Shown piece after piece: positions 1 through 6,462 of a stretch of 33,287 bases of DNA. Origin of the DNA: a virus; the IMG/VR virus record IMGVR_UViG_3300042451_000131, positions 1-33,287 of that record; one strand, 5' to 3'. Under the pieces are notes generated by a model that worked only from the letters and a program-made list of their open reading frames with translations, made no database searches and was not told the origin of the DNA. Position numbers and translations under genes: made by a program. Each line of letters starts with the position of its first letter. Within the stretch, counting starts at the first letter, position 1.

Positions 1-95
1 TTCACATACTCTTCCTCAAAAGCATTGCCATTGGCTGAGAGTAATCCATTCAATGCCATTAACATGGCTTGCTGATAGAATTCTTTCTTATTCAT
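1..95 (-). CDS. 5' fragment of the 59-aa hypothetical gene (duplicate by terminal repeat)
   Basis: Reading leftward from the ATG at 93-95, the frame encodes the first 31 residues (beginning MNKKEFYQQAMLMALNGLL) and runs off the window edge. The complete copy is at 33065-33244 in the right-hand repeat, so this is the same gene seen again and not a second locus. On a closed circle it lies directly downstream of the exonuclease gene and its hairpin. No function recognised. Confidence 0.7.
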   Translation of the reverse strand, partial: MNKKEFYQQAMLMALNGLLSANGNAFEEEYV

Positions 96-100
96 TTTAT

Positions 101-125
101 TTATTATTTAACTGATTAATATACT
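101..125. repeat. 25-bp direct repeat, copy 1
   Basis: The 25 bases at 101-125 are identical to 198-222, where they encode the last residues and stop of the exonuclease gene. A one-mismatch version is in the right terminal repeat at 33250-33274. Copy 1 is in the intergenic spacer upstream of the 59-aa gene, so the spacer looks like a duplicated gene end flanking the hairpin at 136-178. Confidence 0.75.
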
Positions 126-135
126 TTTTTAAAAT

Positions 136-178
136 AACCCCCATGGCACAATTGCCGATTTTATGCGATGGGGGTGTT
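136..178 (-). terminator. Hairpin, probable terminator after the recombination module
   Basis: Arms ACCCCCAT (137-144) and ATGGGGGT (168-175) pair perfectly over 8 bp. The 23-base loop contains a smaller GGCA/TGCC pairing. On the minus strand the stem is followed by TTATTTT, a weak U tract. It lies just beyond the stop of the exonuclease gene (194), so it is placed to end or attenuate the replication/recombination transcript. The right-hand terminal repeat stops at the first bases of this stem. Confidence 0.55.
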
Positions 179-193
179 ACAGCTTACCAGAGC

Positions 194-814
194 CTACTTA
201 TTATTTAACTGATTAATATACTGACTGTAATATTCATTGCATGCTGTGAGCTTCTCTCTCATCTGATCAATGTAATCATCAAGCATTGCATATCTCAAGA
301 CTGTGATTCTATGCTTTGGATCAATATGACTGACCTTGTGAATGGATCTATTATCCCAGTCACCAAGCAATAAATCATCTGTATCTATCATGCAATAAAT
401 CAACTCAGCTTGCCACTTACCAAGGAGCCAGCAATATGCAAATAGTTGCCACATGTAATCTTTGTTGACTCCTTCATCTGGAGTTGCTGGCCAAGTCTCA
501 AGAGACCAGGATGTCTTGATATCAATTATCATATCATCAAGGATGATATCTGGCTCTCCAGTTAAGAATTCATTCTCAAATCTTTCCTTATTCTTGACAT
601 AGAATGTGCCTCTGACTTGATTAACAAGAGCAATTGACTCCTCCTCCCAATCCTTGCCTTTCATCATTGGCTTTGTGACTATGGTTGATGAGTATCCAAA
701 GAATTGCTCCTTTGCTATCTTTCTAATCTCAGACTTTGCCGTCTCTGATAATATCTCTGACTTTAACTTTGGAGCTGTCATGAGCTTCCCTAATGTTGAT
801 GGGTGCCATTTCAT
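194..814 (-). CDS. PD-(D/E)XK exonuclease (YqaJ/RecB/Cas4-like)
   Basis: This 206-aa protein has the layout of phage recombination exonucleases that resect dsDNA ends for strand annealing. Visible core: acidic EEES near residues 57-60, GEPD at 86-89, the D-x-K element in IDIKTSW at 97-103 and a following Gln (Q123 in MWQLFAY), as in the YqaJ/RecB nuclease fold. Its ATG overlaps the stop of the ERF annealing gene by 4 bases (ATGA), so the two are translationally coupled as an exonuclease/annealase pair. The gene end carries a 25-bp sequence repeated at 101-125. There is no four-cysteine Fe-S cluster as in Cas4, so a lambda-Exo/YqaJ-type role is preferred. Confidence 0.8.
   Translation of the reverse strand: MKWHPSTLGKLMTAPKLKSEILSETAKSEIRKIAKEQFFGYSSTIVTKPMMKGKDWEEESIALVNQVRGTFYVKNKERFENEFLTGEPDIILDDMIIDIKTSWSLETWPATPDEGVNKDYMWQLFAYCWLLGKWQAELIYCMIDTDDLLLGDWDNRSIHKVSHIDPKHRITVLRYAMLDDYIDQMREKLTACNEYYSQYINQLNNK
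198..222. repeat. 25-bp direct repeat, copy 2 (inside the exonuclease gene end)
   Basis: Identical to 101-125. It encodes the C-terminal YINQLNNK and stop of the exonuclease gene. The spacing between copies is 97 bp, with the hairpin at 136-178 between them. Confidence 0.75.
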
Positions 815-1326
815 AATTGTGCCTCTTGTTCCTTAGTTAGTGAATAGCTTGACTTTAATTGATCAAGAGTATATTTTCCTTTGGCAATAGCATCAAGAGC
901 TTTCTTGAATTGTTCATCTGACAAGGATGGATTCGGAGCTTTTACAGTTGCTGTCACTGATTGACCATCATCATCCACAGCTTGCAAGGATAAGAGAGCT
1001 TGCAATGTTGCTCTCCGATAGTAAGTTGTTGCCGAGATCATCTTTTGTGGATCCTGAATCAATGGCAATGTCAACCAGCTTTCAACCTTTTGACCAGAAT
1101 CAATGTCAATGATCTGAGTTAACAAGATATTGTCATGGATTGGCTGTAGTAATATCAAGCCATTCTCATGGAGGATTGGCTCAACTGTATCAAGCAATGC
1201 ATTGATATCAGCATATGACCTTTTGAAATGTGGATTCGTAGCGTTTTTAACTACCTTTCCAATGTGCATTTTTGCTCTGTGGAGCTTCATGTATAAACCT
1301 ACATGAGTTAATTCATCATTTTGCAT
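811..1326 (-). CDS. ERF-family single-strand annealing protein
   Basis: The 171-aa protein matches the ERF recombinase family (P22 Erf type). It has an N-terminal helix-rich segment, then the typical NPHFKRSYADINALLDTVEP stretch near residues 31-50, and a later TTYYRRATLQALLSL segment followed by DDDGQ. ERF proteins form rings on ssDNA and anneal complementary strands during phage replication or genome circularisation. The gene overlaps the partner exonuclease by ATGA. The start ATG sits in a GATATG context seen at many starts here, about 19 bases after the upstream nuclease stop. The C-terminal third looks like a low-complexity linker with a short helical tail, usual in this family. Confidence 0.88.
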   Translation of the reverse strand: MQNDELTHVGLYMKLHRAKMHIGKVVKNATNPHFKRSYADINALLDTVEPILHENGLILLQPIHDNILLTQIIDIDSGQKVESWLTLPLIQDPQKMISATTYYRRATLQALLSLQAVDDDGQSVTATVKAPNPSLSDEQFKKALDAIAKGKYTLDQLKSSYSLTKEQEAQL

Positions 1327-1344
1327 ATCTATTAATTTAAATTT

Positions 1345-1824
1345 TTACAAATGTAAAGAGAATTTTTCATACCACAATACAAAATCATCAAATGTTTTTG
1401 CAATAATGTAAGTACCTCCAGCTTTCTCAATAGCTTCTTGATATTGTTTCTGAGCATCTGACTGTTTATCATTGCCATACTTTACCTCAATCTTGACTGA
1501 TCTGCCTCTTATAGTTGCTGAGATATCAGCTGTTCCTTTGGTTGATTGTCCTGGAGTCCATTTGCCTGGTAGCTGTTTCTCATATTGTATCTCTCCAGTT
1601 CCAACCTTAATCTTTTTGCCTTCTCTGTATTGACCTTGACTACTGATCCTCTCAGCTTGTCCTCCCAAAGCATTGATGTAAAAGATAATGCACTTAGTCA
1701 ATCCATTGGCTGATGTATCCTTCCAATCAGTCAGAGGAATAAGCTCTGGTCTCATGCTGGGATATTTATCTTTGAGTTGTTCTATCTCCAGAGCTTTGAG
1801 TTTGTCCTTGTTAGCTTTGTTCAT
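1345..1824 (-). CDS. VRR-NUC-like PD-(D/E)XK nuclease
   Basis: The protein ends in a compact nuclease core: GTADI, then an E-x-K element in KIEVKYG, then KQSDAQKQYQEAIEKAGG and a final hydrophobic strand (YIIAKTFDDF). This is the usual order in VRR-NUC proteins and related Holliday-junction-type resolvases. I chose the ATG at 1822-1824, one base after the upstream stop, giving 159 aa; the longer frame to 1863 would need a TTG start and overlap the previous gene by 38 bases. It probably processes branched or recombination intermediates with the ERF and exonuclease genes. The exact DNA substrate cannot be read from sequence. Confidence 0.75.
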   Translation of the reverse strand: MNKANKDKLKALEIEQLKDKYPSMRPELIPLTDWKDTSANGLTKCIIFYINALGGQAERISSQGQYREGKKIKVGTGEIQYEKQLPGKWTPGQSTKGTADISATIRGRSVKIEVKYGNDKQSDAQKQYQEAIEKAGGTYIIAKTFDDFVLWYEKFSLHL

Positions 1825-1825
1825 T

Positions 1826-2038
1826 CTATTCTGATTTAAAGGTTTCGTTGTACCATTGTTCAAAATGCCTTTCCATTAATCCTTGCCATGATTTATTTTC
1901 ATAAGCAATCGGAACGCGTGAAAGTTTCATTTGCTCTTTCTCCATTTCTTTGGCTTGTTTAATCCATTCAGGTTTTGGGAGTGCTATGAAGTCTCCTTGT
2001 GTCATTTGCTCAACCAACCATTCTACTGCTGTTTTCAT
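1826..2038 (-). CDS. Conserved-type hypothetical protein, 70 aa
   Basis: A small charged protein beginning MKTAVEWLVEQM, with a Trp- and Glu-rich C-terminus. The opening resembles short hypothetical proteins I associate with flavobacterial phages, but no function is known to me. It sits between the small membrane protein and the VRR-NUC-like gene in the replication operon. The ATG is preceded by TCATGAT, so the stop of a possible 26-aa ORF is immediately upstream. No membrane segment or metal-binding motif is visible. Confidence 0.65.
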   Translation of the reverse strand: MKTAVEWLVEQMTQGDFIALPKPEWIKQAKEMEKEQMKLSRVPIAYENKSWQGLMERHFEQWYNETFKSE

Positions 2039-2039
2039 A

Positions 2040-2120
2040 TCATGAATATTTAGTTACATAAATCAATGCATCCAATGCCAAGCATATCTGTTGGACTTTC
2101 TTTCTTTGTTTTGTTGTCAT
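2040..2120 (-). CDS. Possible 26-aa ORF
   Basis: Reading leftward from the ATG at 2118-2120 gives a basic 26-residue peptide (begins MTTKQRKKVQQICLALDALI) whose TGA lies two bases before the ATG of the 70-aa gene. It fills the gap between the membrane-protein gene and that gene. Size and lack of a clear ribosome site make it uncertain; it may only be a coupling leader. Confidence 0.3.
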   Translation of the reverse strand: MTTKQRKKVQQICLALDALIYVTKYS

Positions 2121-2132
2121 TTTGTCTAAATT

Positions 2133-2375
2133 TTAGTTAATACTATAAACAATAAAGGATCCAATTGCATAGCCAATTGATGAAGCCAAAGCCATTAATA
2201 TTCTTTCTTTCCAGTTTTTACTTTCAACCATATAACCAACAAATGGCAATCCAAGGAATGGACCAATAAACGCCCAGAATATCATGCTCAAAGATCTATC
2301 AGCAACTGTTGCAATATACATTGTTGATGCTATCTCAATGATCAATGCTGATATAAAAATGATTAGGTATTTCAT
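2133..2375 (-). CDS. Small membrane protein, 80 aa
   Basis: An N-terminal hydrophobic helix (about residues 3-25), a second hydrophobic stretch around 30-50 and a third near 60-79 are separated by a short charged loop (ESKNWKERI). This looks like a two- to three-pass inner-membrane protein. The start overlaps the primase-polymerase stop by 4 bases (ATGA), so it is translated from the same message. Function unknown. It is too far from the lysis genes to call a holin, although replication-linked membrane proteins do occur in phages. Confidence 0.7.
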   Translation of the reverse strand: MKYLIIFISALIIEIASTMYIATVADRSLSMIFWAFIGPFLGLPFVGYMVESKNWKERILMALASSIGYAIGSFIVYSIN

Positions 2376-4603
2376 TTTTTATCTAATTTATTTATCCAAT
2401 TAATAACTGTTCTTCGGCTAACTTGTAATATCTCAGATGCTGTTGTTCTGTTTAGTTCAGGATCTGATTGATACATTGCCATAAATTGGTCAAATTTATT
2501 AGATCCAGTTGAGGCTAACTTTCTAAGATCAGCTTTCTCTTGAGCATCTTTCTTAACAAGTTTACTCATGTTAACAAAGTAATCACTTAACTTCTCAGCT
2601 CTTATCATTGCATCCTTGCAAATTTGAAGAGCATTAACATCATCATATTCTGAGCTCATCAATATGTTCAGCATCATTGCAAATCTTGGAATGTAGCTTT
2701 TTTGTTTTGGGAGCATTGACTTCATGTATTCATTCTCATCATCTGAATTCTGCATGTCTGATATCTTATCATGAATCCGAATCCATTCATCATTTGCATC
2801 ATGTGAGAATCTGGCAACATGTGGTAAAATTTCACCTTTCTCATCAGTTATAAAAAAGTTTTTAGCAAGTGATTCCTTAAGTCTGATTAAAAAATTTTCA
2901 TACCAGTAAATTAATTTATCATCCAAAACATTGGTATTGTATTTATCCACACTCAGCTCTGGATATGATATAAGAATCCTATCAATGAATCCATTCTCTT
3001 TATTGGCTCCAGTTGCAAATTGCTCAAAGACATCTGGTTGAATACCTCCAATCACTGGAATAAAAGGCTTGTCAACGAATGCACTCTTTGATGTTTTACG
3101 ATTCAATGAAATGCTCTGACCATTCCAAGATGATAGCCAGAATTCCAAGTCTGATCCAGCTCTGTATTTATTCATATCCTTAAACCAACCAGCAAGCTCA
3201 TCTTTAAATACTCCAATGCAATTAGGATTGGTCTCATGCAAATCAATCAAAGCCTCAAGAGTAATATCACCAACAATAAACTGCTCTGATTTTGGCTTAA
3301 TAATCTCCTCAGCATATTTCTTTGCATCCTTATCAAGCCTCTCATATTCCACAAACTTAGCATAAGACTTTTGAAATTCCTTTTGCTTTCTTATGTTTAA
3401 CTTTTGAAGAGGAAAGATAATCTGATTCAATGATGGTGTTTTACCAATTCCTGGCTTTCCAACAACTGCAATCCACAATGTTGCTGTTTCTCTCCATCCT
3501 GGTTTAATCTCAACAATGAATGAGTTTCCAATACATACTGATAATGACCAAAGAAATGCACATCCCATATAGTCAATTGACAATCCAAGAGTCTCAGAGC
3601 TCTGGAGGATGTATTGTTGAATCTCTTGACTAAAAATCTCTATTGGAAATTGAACTCTATCAATGTTTATCTTTGGCTCAATTTGTTTTATCTTAATTTT
3701 TTTCTCTAATCTTGCTCCAAATCCATCAGAATAAATTGCTTTTGCTGATGCATTGAAATCACCATTGTGATATCTCCAAGTGTATGCTATGAATGGAGTA
3801 ATCAATTGCTCATGTGGATATATTGATCCTGTTGAAAATAGATACATGCATCCACTATTCTTATAGACATACCCAGAATGTGGTGATGTGCCTCCATTCC
3901 TCTTGATGATATCCTTGTCATGTGTTTTTGAAACAATCTGAAAGTCATCTGATATGATGTCCCAGATGGATGTCCTTTGATTATAATCTTGCCAAGGAGT
4001 CAATGTTGATTCATAAACTTCCTTAACTTCCTCTTTTACTGGCTCATCACCAGTGTAGTTGTAAGTTTTACAGATTGTCCAAAGTATTTCCTTATCCTTA
4101 TCAGATATCTCCTTGACATCAAGATATGTCAACAGATTGATGTTATTGGAATAAACAACACAATATCCACCAACTCCTCTGGATTCAATCACTGCCTCAC
4201 TATGTCCATTTAATTTAGCAATCTTTTGATTTGATTTGACATCCTTTGTCTTGTAAAGGATATGATATCCTTGATTGACTGTTTTATAAATTACAAATTT
4301 AAAGTCAAAGTCGTCAATATTATCTCTAAGCAACTGAAGGAATTCATTCCAGAAATCATTCTGCTCTTTCAAAGTTGCAAATACCTTGAGATCAACATCA
4401 ATACATTCAATCCCATTGAATCCAGTAATCAATCCAACATAGTTAGCCCTTGCTGATTTGTACTTTTCTTCAAATTCATCTTTTGTAAAAGGTGTTTTTT
4501 GACATTGTTTCCAGGATCCTATTGGTATCTTTTTATCATCAGAGACAATCAGAGAATATCCTGAGTCAATAAGTTTTTTAGCATAAGTTAAAGCTATTAG
4601 CAT
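2372..4603 (-). CDS. Primase-polymerase fused to DUF3987-type helicase/ATPase
   Basis: A 743-aa replication protein. The N-terminus resembles archaeo-eukaryotic primase-polymerases: GLITG then ECIDVDLK (66-73, acidic D69 and D71) and GYHILYK (112-118). The middle and C-terminal part look like the DUF3987 P-loop family, with Walker A GKPGIGKT at 382-389, a Walker-B-like VFKDELAGWF at 465-474 and a GGIQPD sensor-like stretch. The last 40 residues form an HTH (RTTASEILQVSRRTVINWI). It likely primes and unwinds at the phage origin immediately upstream. A structured leader and promoter box lie at 4620-4710. Alternatively it could be a primase/helicase without polymerase activity; the domain calls are by eye. 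Confidence 0.82.
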   Translation of the reverse strand: MLIALTYAKKLIDSGYSLIVSDDKKIPIGSWKQCQKTPFTKDEFEEKYKSARANYVGLITGFNGIECIDVDLKVFATLKEQNDFWNEFLQLLRDNIDDFDFKFVIYKTVNQGYHILYKTKDVKSNQKIAKLNGHSEAVIESRGVGGYCVVYSNNINLLTYLDVKEISDKDKEILWTICKTYNYTGDEPVKEEVKEVYESTLTPWQDYNQRTSIWDIISDDFQIVSKTHDKDIIKRNGGTSPHSGYVYKNSGCMYLFSTGSIYPHEQLITPFIAYTWRYHNGDFNASAKAIYSDGFGARLEKKIKIKQIEPKINIDRVQFPIEIFSQEIQQYILQSSETLGLSIDYMGCAFLWSLSVCIGNSFIVEIKPGWRETATLWIAVVGKPGIGKTPSLNQIIFPLQKLNIRKQKEFQKSYAKFVEYERLDKDAKKYAEEIIKPKSEQFIVGDITLEALIDLHETNPNCIGVFKDELAGWFKDMNKYRAGSDLEFWLSSWNGQSISLNRKTSKSAFVDKPFIPVIGGIQPDVFEQFATGANKENGFIDRILISYPELSVDKYNTNVLDDKLIYWYENFLIRLKESLAKNFFITDEKGEILPHVARFSHDANDEWIRIHDKISDMQNSDDENEYMKSMLPKQKSYIPRFAMMLNILMSSEYDDVNALQICKDAMIRAEKLSDYFVNMSKLVKKDAQEKADLRKLASTGSNKFDQFMAMYQSDPELNRTTASEILQVSRRTVINWINKLDKK

Positions 4604-4698
4604 AGTGTTAAAAATAAAATTGCCCCACCAAATCCACAGGATCTCACTACCGTTTCATTGATGAGGCAAAAAATATCTTTGTTAATTTGTGAGATCAT
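4597..4698 (-). CDS. Possible 33-aa leader peptide before the primase-polymerase
   Basis: An ORF starts at the ATG at 4696-4698, four bases after a TATATTTG promoter box, and ends in TAA overlapping the start of the primase-polymerase gene (4603) by 7 bases. The peptide begins MISQINKDIFCLINETVVRS and has a hydrophobic C-terminus. Translation could be leaderless and couple to the main gene. The same bases also form strong RNA stems, so this may instead be an untranslated leader. Confidence 0.3.
   Translation of the reverse strand: MISQINKDIFCLINETVVRSCGFGGAILFLTLC
4620..4696 (-). promoter_or_regulatory. Structured RNA leader of the primase-polymerase gene
   Basis: Three pairings are visible in the minus-strand RNA. 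Stem A is GATCTCAC (4696-4689) with GTGAGATC (4647-4640), 8 bp. Stem B is TTGCCTCATC (4669-4660) with GGTGGGGCAA (4629-4620), 10 bp with two G-U pairs, ending 16 bases before the start codon. Stem C is ATCC/GGAT (4642-4639 with 4635-4632), which competes with stem A. A plus B would form a pseudoknot; B plus C forms a nested hairpin. This is the shape of a switchable or autoregulatory leader. I do not recognise it as a known riboswitch class. Confidence 0.45.
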
Positions 4699-4702
4699 AC
4701 TG

Positions 4703-4710
4703 CAAATATA
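4703..4710 (-). promoter_or_regulatory. Bacteroidota -7 promoter box (TATATTTG) for the replication genes
   Basis: TATATTTG on the minus strand matches the Bacteroidota -7 consensus TAnnTTTG. It lies four bases before the ATG of the possible leader peptide. No exact TTTG is seen about 20 bases upstream, so the -33 element is weak or absent. Transcription would start near 4697-4699. Confidence 0.4.
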
Positions 4711-4755
4711 AATAATTTTCTTTGATTGATACATTTTTTAACTTTTATTGATTAC

Positions 4756-4769
4756 TGTGAAATTTCACA
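4756..4769. repeat. 14-bp perfect palindrome TGTGAAATTTCACA
   Basis: The palindrome is built from two TGTGAAA half-sites and overlaps the first iteron. Imperfect relatives occur at 4844-4858 (TGTGAAAATTGCACA) and 4910-4927 (TGTGAATGCAATTTCACA). It could bind a dimeric regulator or the phage initiator. Confidence 0.65.
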
Positions 4770-4810
4770 CCTACTTTCACACCATTTTTCACACCTAATT
4801 TCACACCATT
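4763..4810. repeat. Four tandem 12-bp iterons (TTTCACACCnnn), candidate replication origin
   Basis: TTTCACACC starts at 4763, 4775, 4787 and 4799, exactly 12 bp apart, with variable 3-base spacers (TAC, ATT, TAA, ATT). A fifth TTCACACC occurs at 4936-4943, facing an inverted GGTGTGAA at 4908-4915. The array lies in the 333-bp non-coding gap 4604-4936 between a DnaA-domain-like gene and the primase-polymerase gene, with A/T-rich runs beside it (4862-4900). Tandem iterons of this kind are typical initiator-binding sites, so this is the best origin candidate. An operator array is the main alternative. Confidence 0.65.
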
Positions 4811-4936
4811 TTTCTAAGTACAGTCGGCATTACAGAGGCTTACTGTGAAAATTGCACACTTGAAAAAAAAAAAGTTTTTAAATTTAGTTTTATTTTTCAT
4901 TTTATCTGGTGTGAATGCAATTTCACAGTTCACAGT

Positions 4937-5326
4937 TCACACCTTTTCATATCCTCCAGCCATTATCTTATCCTTAATCATCCTCAATTGAGTAGTATTA
5001 TGGCAATTCATCACATCATCATAGATTGTATCTTTCTGCACCTCAATAATTGGTCTGAAGATCAGATCATAATGTTTAACATTTCGCATGTATATTTTAT
5101 CACGTCCATAGAATGCATCATGAACTTTCAGAGCATTGATAACTGTTGCATGGTTTCTGTTGAATAATCTTCCAATCTTTGACAGATGCCAACCTTCATC
5201 TCTGAGAATAGCATAAAGATAAGATCGCTTATAAATCATATCTCGATATCTATCCTTGCTGTCCAGTCTATCTATCTGAATCAGTTCTTTAATTCTCTCC
5301 TCCATGGTATAATTGTCTGGACTCAT
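4937..5326 (-). CDS. DnaA domain IV-like DNA-binding protein (putative initiator)
   Basis: The 129-aa protein contains HLSKIGRLFNRNHATVINAL (residues 47-66). This closely follows the DnaA domain IV signature, in which an HTH (IG..F..R.H.TV) contacts DnaA boxes. No AAA+ ATPase domain is present, so it is only the DNA-binding part with a short C-terminal extension. It lies right next to the iteron region and directly upstream of the primase-polymerase, suggesting origin recognition or autoregulation. The start is supported by one of the few clear Shine-Dalgarno sequences here, AAAGGAG ending about 6 bases before the ATG. The last codons overlap the fifth TTCACACC box. Confidence 0.7.
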   Translation of the reverse strand: MSPDNYTMEERIKELIQIDRLDSKDRYRDMIYKRSYLYAILRDEGWHLSKIGRLFNRNHATVINALKVHDAFYGRDKIYMRNVKHYDLIFRPIIEVQKDTIYDDVMNCHNTTQLRMIKDKIMAGGYEKV

Positions 5327-5552
5327 CTTGTACTCCTTTAAATAAATCAGTATTTGTTCTAATCATGCCGGTTGCTTTTATGAATTCAACCTCAATTTTT
5401 GCACTATTGATGATGACATTGCCAATCTGTGCAACAGCTTCAGCCTTGTCAAGTTCCTTCTGGAGCTCCTCAGCTGATAGTTCATCATTGTCTAATCTCT
5501 CTAATGCAGCAAAGAGATGATCTCTAAGATCATTGATTTTGTTTCTTGCCAT
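5289..5552 (-). CDS. Conserved-type coiled-coil hypothetical protein, 87 aa
   Basis: A charged, helical protein beginning MARNKINDLRDHLFAALERL, followed by an ELSAEELQKELDKAEAVAQI segment and INSAKIEVEFIKATG. This pattern resembles short proteins that I recall next to HNH and regulatory genes in Bacteroidota phages and prophages; no function is established to my knowledge. It overlaps the HNH endonuclease stop by 23 bases and the DnaA-like gene start by 38 bases, so it belongs to the early operon. Confidence 0.7.
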   Translation of the reverse strand: MARNKINDLRDHLFAALERLDNDELSAEELQKELDKAEAVAQIGNVIINSAKIEVEFIKATGMIRTNTDLFKGVQDESRQLYHGGEN

Positions 5553-6156
5553 TGATTTTTCTTTTAAGTTTTGATTTTAATTTAATTACTTCTTGTATTT
5601 CTTGAGGAAATCTTTGAATGGTATTTTTATTCATATTATCAACCATTGATATAAGCTCAAGATTATCCAACACACAGTTGAATGAATCACCATCCTTGAA
5701 TCTTAGAATGCATCCTTTTGGAATTGGACCATTAACATCTGTCCAGATTTTATGATGATATAGAATCCAATGAGAATCTTTTACTTTATAATGAAGATAC
5801 TTTCTTCCAGTTGAATCTATTCTTTCAACTACTGATCCATCTGGCTTCCAGTTGTTTGGTCTATTTCCTTTTTTAAACATTGAGACCTTGACTTTATCAT
5901 AAACTTCTGGACTCATTTTCTTTCCTTTGTTGGCTGGTATGTGACCAGGTTTATATTGGAATGCTTTACCACCTTTAATGAGATTAGCTCTGCCAGATAA
6001 TTCTGATTGCTTGAATTCTTGACTCTTTCTTAGGCCCATTGTGAAAGCTCTGTTTGCCACTTGAGAATAAGTCATTCCAAGTTCATTAGCAAGATCCTGT
6101 GTCCTCTCGTTTGGAAATCTCTTTCTTATTATTTCGTTGATATTCATAAAACGCAT
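5530..6156 (-). CDS. HNH endonuclease with N-terminal HTH
   Basis: The 208-aa protein has a short N-terminal HTH-like region (residues 15-40), a basic linker and a C-terminal HNH_3-type core: HHKIW (134-138), VNGPIPKGCILRFKDGD and then N/D-rich CVLDNLELIS (161-170). Such stand-alone HNH proteins are often homing endonucleases, or nick DNA during packaging. The location in the early region, away from the terminase, favours a homing element. It overlaps the end of a 52-aa ORF (6086-6244) by 71 bases, as if inserted over that gene's 3' end. An alternative start is the Met at residue 4 (6147). Confidence 0.8.
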   Translation of the reverse strand: MRFMNINEIIRKRFPNERTQDLANELGMTYSQVANRAFTMGLRKSQEFKQSELSGRANLIKGGKAFQYKPGHIPANKGKKMSPEVYDKVKVSMFKKGNRPNNWKPDGSVVERIDSTGRKYLHYKVKDSHWILYHHKIWTDVNGPIPKGCILRFKDGDSFNCVLDNLELISMVDNMNKNTIQRFPQEIQEVIKLKSKLKRKINGKKQNQ

Positions 6157-6244
6157 CTATTGTTGTTGGTAAATCATTCTCAATAGCCATTCTGCTATAC
6201 TCCCACGCCTCTTCGATCCAGGACTTTTGTTCTTGCTCTTTCAT
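6086..6244 (-). CDS. Hypothetical protein, 52 aa, overlapping the HNH gene
   Basis: The ATG at 6242-6244 overlaps the stop of the preceding 71-aa gene as ATGA. The peptide begins MKEQEQKSWIEEAWEYSRMA and stays acidic and helical for about 42 residues before a basic tail that runs into the HNH reading frame region. The coupled start argues it is real. The tail may be a new C-terminus created when the HNH gene moved in. No function recognised. Confidence 0.55.
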   Translation of the reverse strand: MKEQEQKSWIEEAWEYSRMAIENDLPTTIDAFYEYQRNNKKEISKREDTGSC

Positions 6245-6456
6245 AGTTCCTCAACATGATATCCATTTTCAATATACCACAAAAAGTGATCCCTCTCTTC
6301 ATCTGGATAGTTAGGATCAAACAAGCATTGATTCTCATCCATGACACAATTCCACCAGAACCCACCTTCCTCTTCCATTTCATCCTCAAGCCAGACTCTG
6401 TATCTTCTCATTAGTGGATTTGGCTCATTTGTGTAGTTAGCTATTGTAATTTTCAT
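6241..6456 (-). CDS. Hypothetical protein, 71 aa
   Basis: An acidic, aromatic-rich small protein (MKITIANYTNEPNPLMRRYR at the start, many Trp, Asp and Glu later). The start has the AAGATATG context common in this operon and lies 6 bases after the stop of the previous gene. The stop overlaps the next start by ATGA. A competing frame at 6195-6389 lacks these junctions and was discarded. Function unknown. Confidence 0.65.
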   Translation of the reverse strand: MKITIANYTNEPNPLMRRYRVWLEDEMEEEGGFWWNCVMDENQCLFDPNYPDEERDHFLWYIENGYHVEEL

Positions 6457-6462
6457 ATCTTC

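Larger units (their letters stand above)
1..138. repeat. Left copy of the 138-bp terminal direct repeat
   Basis: Bases 1-138 match bases 33150-33287 with two differences: base 100 is t where 33249 is c, and base 114 is g where 33263 is t. The repeat holds the 5' part of a small minus-strand gene and its upstream A+T-rich spacer. It either marks a circular molecule or circularly permuted assembly, or is a genuine short direct terminal repeat. The two mismatches are unusual for a simple k-mer overlap left by an assembler. Confidence 0.9.

Noticed and set aside
1348-1355. TACATTTG box upstream of the ERF gene
   Set aside because: It matches TAnnTTTG but lies in the end of the upstream nuclease gene, with TTTG 24 bases away; too weak to call a promoter.
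4604-4700. Hammerhead-like GAAAC element in the leader
   Set aside because: GAAAC is present but no CUGANGA core or proper three-way stems could be placed on either strand.
6195-6389. Minus-strand ORF overlapping the 71-aa gene in another frame
   Set aside because: The 6241-6456 frame has the AAGATATG start context and ATGA junction to the next gene; the alternative frame has neither.
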